Below, piece by piece: positions 1 through 9,800 of a stretch of 64,000 bases of DNA. Position 1 is the first letter of the stretch. Every line of letters begins with the position of its first letter. The stretch is from Pisaster brevispinus. Lineage: Eukaryota > Echinodermata > Asteroidea > Forcipulatida > Asteriidae. A program made the position numbers and the translations under genes. The DNA lies in contig JAMKCF010000002.1 in assembly GCA_023634235.1 (NCBI GenBank), positions 14,379,091 to 14,443,090 of the forward strand. Reading direction: 5' to 3'. The notes below the pieces were generated by a model that searched no databases, had not been told where the DNA came from, and worked only from the letters and a program-made list of their open reading frames with translations.

Positions 1-88
1 CAGAAGGGCTTTGACACGGGCTAAAAATTACAGGGCAATTTGGAAATAGGATTGTGAATCTTTGCCTAATTTTCTTTCCGTCTTGTAG

Positions 89-3000
89 ATAGGTGATCTT
101 GGATTAGCAACTTGGAAGTCTGTCGAAGATCCCACTAAAGCCACTCCTGGCACGGTGACACATATGGCACCTGAGATTTTAAATGATGTTAATAAGCCAG
201 CTACAGAAGAGTCGGATGTCTACAGGTATGTTTTGATAATAATAACTAGTTCTTATATAGCACATTTTACAATAACGTATCAATAACGTATCAATGCGCT
301 TTACATTAGTGCCCTGGTCATTGTGCCCATAGCATTCCTTTAATCATTCTCAGCTCCCTGGGGACTATACAACCTCAAGCTGCCGTGGCGCTCCGAAGGT
401 TTTATCAAACACAATATCAACCTCTACCCTCGCAGGTACCCATTTATACCCCTGGGTGAAGAGAAGCAATTCTAGTAAAGCATCTTGCTCAAGGACACAA
501 AGGTCATGATCGGGATTCGAACCCACACCCCGATGAATTAACCACCAGAACTTGAATTCGATGCTCTAAACCGCTCGGCCATTACATTCCAGCATCGGGC
601 ATGCTCATTCCTTTGTTCGTAAATCTCCAACCGCAGCAAGAGAGAAAAAAAAGTTATTGTTTGCTGATGATTCGAAACATTGATGACCATAAAAACGTTA
701 TTTGGTGAGAAGCACGGCGGCTGTTGATAGTATAAACTATTTGGAGAAAAGATTCCATTCAAAGTAATATGGTTGGTGTCCAATCGGGGATAAACCACAA
801 AGGAAACTGACTAGGTGAATTTTATTTAATTTGGGTTTGAACAAAGAAAAATTGAGTGGAGCAGAACTTGAACCAACGACCCCCGCATTAACGTACCGGC
901 GCTCTACCAACTGAGCTATGCAGCCCTATGTTATTTTTTCAGTGTAGCAGATCACTCACTGACTCAAAAAGGCTATTCAACTGTCCTCAGGTCGACCTAT
1001 GATTTGCTTGCAATGTGATGGAACCGTCAGCATCAAGCACATCATAGGTCGCTCAGGTCAGTATCGGGGTCAAGAGGGAGGGTTGGGGAGGGGAACGAGG
1101 GTTCCGGTTACGCCACTGATGGGTACACCTTTTTTACAGACATTGCCATAACAGGTAAATCTGTACAACCATACAGCATTGTGCAATTTTGACTAACGCC
1201 ACTCATCCTTGTCTTTATTTTTTCCCCTGATGGATTTAGTTTTGGAATAACTCTATGGGAACTGGCCACTTGTCAAGATCCTTATGAAAGTAAGTATTTG
1301 ATATTAAAGGTTGATCACATCATGGTTTTTAAGAAGAGAAACTTCATTTCCATCCTCCAGTTTTTTAAAGATAGGGTCATCGTTTGGTTAACATAATGCT
1401 GATTTATTGACAAAATTATCAAGAAATACAAGAAAGATACAATCAACGTCGAATGTGAAAGTTTCAGCTGAATACAGCGTCTACGTGCTCAGAAAATAGC
1501 AATAAACTGTCTCGGTATTTTCACAAAAACCGTAGATTCCATCCATGTTTAGCGCGATGACAGTGGATACCAACGGCATCTCTGGCCGTAGCATTCGTGA
1601 ATTGACGCCAACCCTCAGAAATCTGAGGGAATGATTCAGGCATGAATCGTTTCCAAGTTTCAGATGTTTTAATTAATTTCTATTAATCAACAGGGCATTT
1701 TAGACAAAACATTTTTACAGGATGCTTACTACTACTGTTACCATCTATTTACCCAGTCAGTTTCCTTTGTGGTTTAATACTTGATATCTATATAACAAGT
1801 AAGCTTTCGCATGGAAGTTACACAATTTTGTAAAGGCCATTACCAAAGTAAGACCCTATCTTTAAGAAACACAACGAATAACCAAGATGTTTTTTATTTA
1901 TTTTGTGTATAACAAATATTTGACTGTCCGCAACACAGAGCAGTCTACCAATCTTTCAAATGAAAAAAAATAATAATCTAAAATTATTGGGGATCAGGTT
2001 GGCCCAATGGTTTCTCTCCATGCCTTTCACTTTTGTGGACCCCGCTTCGAATCCCACCTCAGACCGGAGCCTTGCATGTGGGCTGGGTTTTCAGTCCCTA
2101 CCTAGTTGCGGGTTTTTTTCCCCATTGGAGTTTTTCTCCCACATCTAAAACTGAAGATTTCTTCTTGTTTCTTATTACAGGGATGTGATTTTTACGTTTT
2201 TAACCGGAATTCCGTTTTTTTGCCCTAAAAAAAAAAAGAAATTCCGGTTTTTTTTTTGCCCCCCCCCAAAAAAAAAAATTATTATTATTTTTTTTTTTTT
2301 AGGATCAAATTCATAAAAAAATGAAGATAAAACCATAAAATAATGCCCAGATTGCAGAGTAGGGCTTTTAAAACCAAAGATAAATTTTAATATTGGGCTT
2401 CATGCTCGCAAGTTTTCGAGCTTCCATGCTTTCGCTCTTTGCACTCAGAGTTCAGGTTTTTTTCTCAACAGCCTATCACATCCCTGCTATTACAGGGAAG
2501 GTATACGTTTGGTAATCACTCTTAAAATTAATGGCAATAAAAACTTATTGGTCAGAAGCCTACAGCAGCTTTCGATAGTATAAAGCATTTTGAGAAACAT
2601 TTCACCTTGAAGTAATGTGTTTATGTAAAAGAATCAGTTTTTGTGCCCCAAAATTTGAATCTGAGAAGCATTACTGTCAGAAACTTTTCTCAGATCGTGT
2701 AATCCTATTACGGATTATTCTTCCTGCGTGGACATACTCGCTCCAGGTTTTCGACGATATCTCAAAAACATGACCACCTTTTGAAATGAAATTGTCACAG
2801 GTTAGTTCTACTGTGTACATCTACATTTATATAGGATTTAAACGATCGAACGGTTCCAAAAACCAAAGGTATGCTTTGCCTTTAATCCTGTTATTGCGCT
2901 CATTGTGGATGTTTAATAAGAATTAATATTATAATAATGTGCAATGCCTTCTTATCATATTTAAGATGCACAAAATGAAGGGCATATAAAGATGGGTGTT

Positions 3001-3115
3001 TTGAGTGGCCAGAGACCAGATATGAACTGCGTCCAAAAAGATGTGCCACACATTATAAAAGACATGATGGAAAGAGCCTGGCACCAGGCACCAAGCAAGC
3101 GTCCTATATTCCAAG
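89..3115 (+). CDS. RIPK1-like: Kinase C-lobe exons (activation segment to subdomain XI)
   Basis: Three exons (89-225, 1240-1289, 2966-3115) read continuously as activation loop, APE motif, the subdomain IX SDVYSFGITLWEL helix, and the RAWHQAPSKRPIF segment near the end of the kinase fold. The codon split at 225/1240 gives Ser and the one at 1289/2966 gives Asn, completing PYENAQNEGHIK, where RIPK1-family kinases have PYEN. The exon at 1240 is only 50 nt long, so reading-frame gene finders can miss it. The Asp of the magnesium-binding triplet is kept, so this half shows no sign of pseudokinase decay. Confidence 0.85.
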
Positions 3116-3786
3116 GTAGGTTTACATGGCTAGACTTTTTGTGTGTCCCTGTTATAGTTGTTATTATAGTTATTATATTTCTGGAAATATGAAACCGAGG
3201 ATGCCTCACAAGTGAGCTTAATCACTGTAGCTCACAAGCCAGAGGAAAACCTGTAAACAAGGGTGCTTGCTATGTGAACCAGAAACACCAGGGTTAACCC
3301 CTACTCTTCCGCGATAAGTGTTCTGGGTTCTTTTACGTGCACTACCAATCCCAGCTAATGTACAATCTGAAGGACGAGCAATTGTGGTTAAGTATCTTGA
3401 TCAAGGACACAAGTGCCACGACCAGGACTTGAACCCACACTTTGTTGATCAGAAACTCCAGAGCTTGAGTCCAGTGCCCTTAAGGTCTTGCCCTTTGTTA
3501 GTCTAGAAATATATCAGTTGTATTTAATCACTGACTACCTTAACAAAAACTTTTTCTTTGTACGTTGTGTGTCATACAATTAATACACAAAGTGAGGGTT
3601 GGGTTCTTTATAGATTTTAAATCAAAGTTTTGTAAAACAGTTTCACGCTTAACGGTAAAATGATGACGGTCATTTTCGAAACCACGGCTTGGGCTTGGGC
3701 TTGGGTTTAGGCATGGGTTATTAGGCTCGGGCTTGGGTTTAGGCTTGGGCTTGGGTTTAGGCTTGGGCTTTTCCTGCCTGGTTAAT

Positions 3787-3851
<65 letters not shown>

Positions 3852-6800
3852 ACAGTTCTCATATAGCTTTTTATCACATCCGATGGGTGTCTCAAAGCGC
3901 TCAGTATTGTTCCTGCAAGGTGTATGTGGAGCTACATTTTGAAGTACGAGACCTTTTTCTTTACATAGCACTATGTAATGGTTTACAAGGTGCTGTGGCA
4001 CAATAGGCAGCCAATCGAACCAGGAACACTAGAGCGAACTCCTTCTCTATAGCGATAAGTGCACTGGGTTCTTTTACGTGCATTCCGCAACAATTTGAAG
4101 CCCTATAAGCACAGCACACATTCAATAAATGATGGCGCCTAACCCAAGCCCAAGCCATGGTTTTGAAAGCGGCCTGTTTCTAACGTCAGAAAGCTTTTAA
4201 TAGTCTACTTTTACAACAAGTGTCCCGACCTTGTGAACTAGTTCTGTTCCTTCTTGGGAAATTAGAAAGTACATTTTATGTCATAGTTCTCTGCCATTTT
4301 AAGGAGTACTATCTTTCTTTTTCTGCACAGTATTAAAAGAGGAGATTGAGAAAGAGTATGCTGACAATTATGAAAGGGATATTAAAAGTGACCTTTCTAC
4401 AGTCTTTGCGCAGACGTTCCCAGTAAGTATCCCAGTTGTATTTTTTGTTTAAACAGAAACAGAATTTGTATGTGCTCCCTGTTCTCCCCACCTCCCCCCA
4501 CCCCCCCTCCAGTTACGCCACTGGTTTTGTGGTGGGGTGGAAGGATTTAGAAAGCCACGGTTTGTCAAACCACTTCAATTCCTTTTTGCTGAATTCATTG
4601 ATGTAGTTTTTTCCACTAGATGATGAACTGCGAGAGGCAGTAAAAACTCAAGTTGATGATTGAAGCAAAATTTACGCAGTCTACAAACTGAATGCATTGC
4701 TCAGTTCTTGATACAAAGCGGTCAAGGAGAATGCGCATAAATTACCCTCCCCCCAAAAACAATTTAAAATCTTCACAGCGAGATTGTGATACTGTAGTCT
4801 TGGTAGAAGACGATCTTAAGTTATTGTTACTGACTCAATTTCACCGAGAGAGGGCGTTCACTATAAACCACGAACTAGTCAGGTTTATGTGTGGGTAATG
4901 GAATAATTCGTAATGATTTTCGCAACGATTTTGTTCGATGATTGGATGGGGGGAATCGGGATAAGGTGACAGTGATAAGGAACAGCGCCGTCTTGCACCA
5001 AGAGTAGTGACACTGACAAAAACTGAGCGGGGTGTGGGCACTGTAAGTAGCTGGGTGGGTTACCTCGTGATTGAATGGACAGGGAAAACACTGTGTTGAT
5101 GGCAACAGGTAGAGATCCTCAACACAGTATTATAAAAACGATTGTTTTAAGCTAGTCAAGGAGATAATTTGTTCAATGCTTTCTCTTATTATCTTTAGGA
5201 GGAAGAGCCAAGTAAGACTTGTCTTCCTCCATGGAGTGTAGATAACTCAGATGTTTCTTCAAGACAGGAAAACAATATTTCCATGCTTGACGGAGCTACG
5301 CCTGGTCCACTACGCTCCTCTGTTCATACAAGAAATGGAAGCATTCTCGAGAAGAAATCTGTGACAGTGTCAGATACAGGGAAGGGCGAGTTACCAGGAG
5401 TAAGCTTGGCCATGGCCAACTTGGGCTTAGACGGTACGAAAGAAAGTTGAAGTGTAGAGTGTTTTACTGTTTCTGCTAATTTGTTGTGAGCTATGTTTAG
5501 TGATTGATGAGACTCGACAAAGTGCCAGATGGAATTCCTAGCAGATCATAGTTCTCAGACTTGTACAATTGCGTGTGCTCCGAACTTTTCAACGTAAAGT
5601 GTGTGTATCTTCTGCCACCAACGTCAATCTCAGAGTTTTAAATTTCTAAAGAAGAGTTTATTTGGTTTTTTTTGTGATCAATTTTCATTAATAGGAAAAG
5701 CTGTGCAACCCGTGTCTGACACCATCGAGAAAGGCCGGGATCCTTCAGAAAGCGGCGACACCCCCTGGCCCGTAACTGAAGAAATTATACCAAGTGAGTT
5801 TCTACCAAGAAGGACAAACTTTGCTTCCCAGTTGTAGACATTAGAAGCCATTTACTGAAGAACAGAAGCCACAGTCTGGAAAACCAGCGGCCAAATTGCA
5901 GAAAGTAGGAGCAACAATCGGAAAGTTACAAGCGACATTCTGGGAATGGGATACCCAAATCTTGCAAGTTTAAGGCAAATTTCAGAAATTAGAAGCCAAA
6001 CACTGGAAATCAGAAGCTAACCTCCATAAATTAGAAGCCATTTATCGGAATGTAAAAGTTGAAATTTGGAGAATGGAAGTTAAAATCTTGAACTTGGGAA
6101 CAAAATTCTGGGCAGTGGATGCCAAACTCGGGAAAATTCAGTGCCAACATTTTTGGAGACAAATTTCAAACAAGAGTCGTGTTGTTTTTTCACGAATACA
6201 TTTAATGTTCTTTTGTGGACATATTTTGATGTGTGCTATTCAGTGAGACAACAAGATGTGCAAGCTGAGCCTGATGCCACCCAGGAGAGCTGGTTTCTTC
6301 CTCGAAGTGGCCTCACCCCAGGTCCCACAACTGAAGAATTTAAATCAAGTGAGTTTGTACCAAGAAGGACCAACTTTGCTTTGGTTTCTAATTTCTACAA
6401 CTCGGACTTTAGGAGTAACACTCTTGATCTTGGAACTGCAATATGTATATTAAGTGTTAAACTCTGGAAACGAGAAGCTCCAATTCTGGAAATCTGAAGC
6501 CAAATATCAAGAAACGTGTCCTGTTTTCATAAAGAAATTATGGTCCTAAATGAGCATGACTGAAATCAAGTTACAGAAAAGGTACTTTTTTTTTTTGGCA
6601 ACAGTTTTACTAAAATGTTACATTTGGGAAAAGTCTGTTCAATCTGTTTTTGTGGCATGTTGTGGTCGAGCGGTTAAGAGCACCGAACTCAAGCTCTGGT
6701 GTTTTCTGGTCAGCAGAGTATGGGTTCGAGTCCCGGTCTTGGCACTTGGTGTCCTTGAGTAAGATACTTTACCATTATTGCTTCGTCCTTCAGATAGTAC

Positions 6801-9800
6801 ATTCGACAGGATTGGTAGTGAACTTAAAAGAACCCAGAACACTTATCATGGAAGAGTAGGGGTTAACCCCTGTGTTTCTGGTTCACATACAAGTAGCAAG
6901 CACCCTTGTTTACAGGTTTCCTCGGGCTTGCAAGCTACCATGATTAAGTTCACTTATGAGGCACCCTTGGTTTCATTACCAAAACTATATAATAATAATA
7001 ACAAAACTAAGTTGATAAATTTTGTTTTCTTTTTTTCTAACTCGCAGGGATTCCTACTCAAGAATCACAGCATACAAATCCAGAAGCAGCGGAGCACTCC
7101 TCATTCCGGAATCAACCGCAAAACCAACAAGAGGTAAGATATAAAATACAATTTTTAGATATTAAACATCTTCAAATACTAACATTTTCTGAGGAGAAAG
7201 ATAGATAAAACTTGAGCCTGGAACTGGAACCTCATTGACCTGAACAAAATTAAAGAACAAGTGACAGACACAGTTCAAAAGCACATTACATTTCCAGCAA
7301 TAAACTCACACCTGAGCAGTTAATAGCAGATCACCTCATGATTTATACTTAGTGAAGTAAGATAGATGTTATTTTATTTATTTTGTGTACTTGAGTAAGA
7401 TACTTTTGCAAACAGGTGTGTAGCAAAACATTCCAAAGTGGGGCAGCCAATTAGTAAAAATGTTGAGGGGTCGACAATTTGCTATCCATCAACCGAGGCA
7501 GTTGATGGGGAGAGGAATAGCTGCCCCCCCTTCCCAAGAAAAATGTTGCTCTTTGATAGTTCTACTTGTTGGTATGAATTTGTATCCTGTGTTAGGAGAA
7601 AAAGTAACAGCGACCATGGCCAGCCAGCCAGCCGCCCCCATTGAGACGCACCTGGTTGCAAACATTATGACATCACACAAGATCTCATACATATGCAAAG
7701 TAACATTAGCATAATTAAACTTCTTGCTTGACGTTATACTTGTGTGTGTGCAGACCAGATATTATCCTCGGCAGGATCATCCCTCCGTGCCACAGGACCC
7801 ACAGAGTCAAGGTGAGCCCAAATCGCATGAAATATCCCACTATCCCAAATATACCCTTACAGGGACACGCTGCCTTGAAGTTGGCACTTTTGGCATTAAA
7901 AGCGTTTGTTATGAAATGGTTGGAACGATGTTTTAACTGCAGAATATAATGATTCACACAATATCCCACACAAATTGTGTGGTTTTCCTTTTACTTTAAG
8001 AAATAACATGGGCCGCCATTTTATGTAGTCAAAAATTTGGTTTTACAAAATGGCGGACCAATTTTTGCATACTTGGAACCTCTTTTCCTAAGAGAATAAA
8101 TGTATACCTTTTTCTCTGGCCCTTTCTTTTGAATATTTACAGTGACAAACTCTGTTTCTGGATTGAACTTAAACATCACGGGTGACGGGCATACAGTTAT
8201 CTTAGCTGTTGGAGGGGGCACAGTTACAATGCCCGAGCCAAAGAAAGAGGGGAGGGGGGAGAAACGGACAGGAAGACAAGATTACTCATCTGTTTCAAAG
8301 GGTGACAGTCATACAGCTAGCTTTGAAAGGAGCGCAGCTACAGGACACAGGCAGAAGGGAAAGAAATTGGGCGGAAGATGGGACAGCCCATCTTCTTCCG
8401 ATTCTGAGACTGACGTCTTGGACCCAGAAGTGCAGGAAATCATGAGTGAGCAGAAATTTATTTGTTTCCACTGTTTTTACAGCCAGGATCTTATTTTCAG
8501 AAATCCTCTTGATCCTGAAATATTGCTTGAGAAATTCGTTTGCTAAGCAAAATTTTAATGCAGATCAGGTCACCGTGGTAACCCCGGTCCAGTGGTTAGA
8601 CTGCAGGACTTGCGATCCCAAGGTTGTGAGTTCGAATCCTACCGAGCTAACCGCTGATCTGACAATGGCTAGAATAAGTATTGTTGTTTAATTGCTAAAG
8701 CACAATTTCTTGATATGCGCAATTCATAATCATAGATATTAAGCTATGTTTGTGATAGAGATTGGCTGTTGCCAGCGTGGCATTTACACCCCCATGTGGG
8801 AGTTTGCTATGTTCCCTTGACGGGAAGATCTTCTAAACAAACAAACAAACAAACACAGTCACATGCAACGCAATAAACAGTTCTTCATATGTTAGCTGGT
8901 TGCCCATCTCTGTTTAGCAAGACCTTTCGGTGCCTTTCCAATGGCAATGGTTTTAACAGTACAGGAATATCTCAGCTATCAGGGGATGCCATGTAATTTA
9001 AAGATGTGTCACCAAATTTTGATACACCGTCACGTTGTGCAAAAACGTCGTGTCTAAATTGTGCAACAACGTTGTTTCGCTCGGCCCCAGCGGCCTATCC
9101 AGGACCGCTGGGATGGGCTAATCAGCTTGCACAGATTCTTGTTCAGGAAGTACGTCATGCGTGCAGTGCTTGCAGTGTGAGTGTGATGCATGGTGGGACT
9201 GAGCATTAACCAATGAGCGTGCTTGATACGTTTGCCCATCCCAGCGCCTTTGGTTTTAAGGCAAGGCGCTGGGGACGAGCGAACAACGTTGTATCTCGAT
9301 TGTGCAACAACGATGTATCTCATATTGTGCAACAACGTCGTATCTTGATTCTGCAACAATGTCTGATCTAAATTGTGCAACAACGTCGTATCTTGATTCT
9401 GCAACAATGTCCGATCTAAATTGTGCAACAACGTCGTATCTTGATTGTGCAACAATGTCGTATCTTGATTGTGCAACAATGTCGTATCTCGATTGTGCAA
9501 CAACGTCGTATCGCAATTGTGCAACAACGTCTTATCTAAATTGTATTAGATAGCTATTTACCTTTTTTTGAGAGAGAGTTTACAAACTTTGGATTGAGAT
9601 ATGGAATAAAAAGAAAAAAACTGCCACCAACAATAATTATTCACAAATACCCCCAGACAGTTAAGGCAGTCCTTTTGGTTGGAAGGTGGTCACATGACCA
9701 TGTTTACCTGGAATTAAACGGCTGATAAAGACATTGCTGGAGCTGTAAAAGACCAGGCTGGCTAAAGTACGCTCGTCATTCATAGCCATACATGTATTGG

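Larger units (their letters stand above)
226..1239. other. Intron with two tRNA-derived SINE copies
   Basis: This intron of the RIPK1-like gene has no coding sequence. It holds a Leu-tRNA-type SINE on the minus strand (231-590) and a second tRNA-type SINE on the minus strand (about 786-935). A short GGTTACGCCACTG motif near 1107 resembles the end of a widespread CAGTGGCGTAAC-type element. Confidence 0.7.

Noticed and set aside
3686..3780. Interstitial telomere array (TTAGGC-like)
   Set aside because: The hexamers are a mix of TTGGGC and TTTAGGC and form the arm of a foldback element, so no chromosome-fusion claim is justified.
6660..6750. Possible functional tRNA(Leu) gene
   Set aside because: The head has pol III boxes but is joined to a SINE body and tail and recurs with mutations; it is a tRNA-derived SINE. 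The same holds for 510-590, 850-925, 8575-8650, 17170-17250 and 61430-61490.
9054..9527. 157-codon minus-strand frame with an LLHNxDTT repeat
   Set aside because: It is the 24-bp minisatellite read as 8-codon units; no splice sites or start context, and several frames are open alike.
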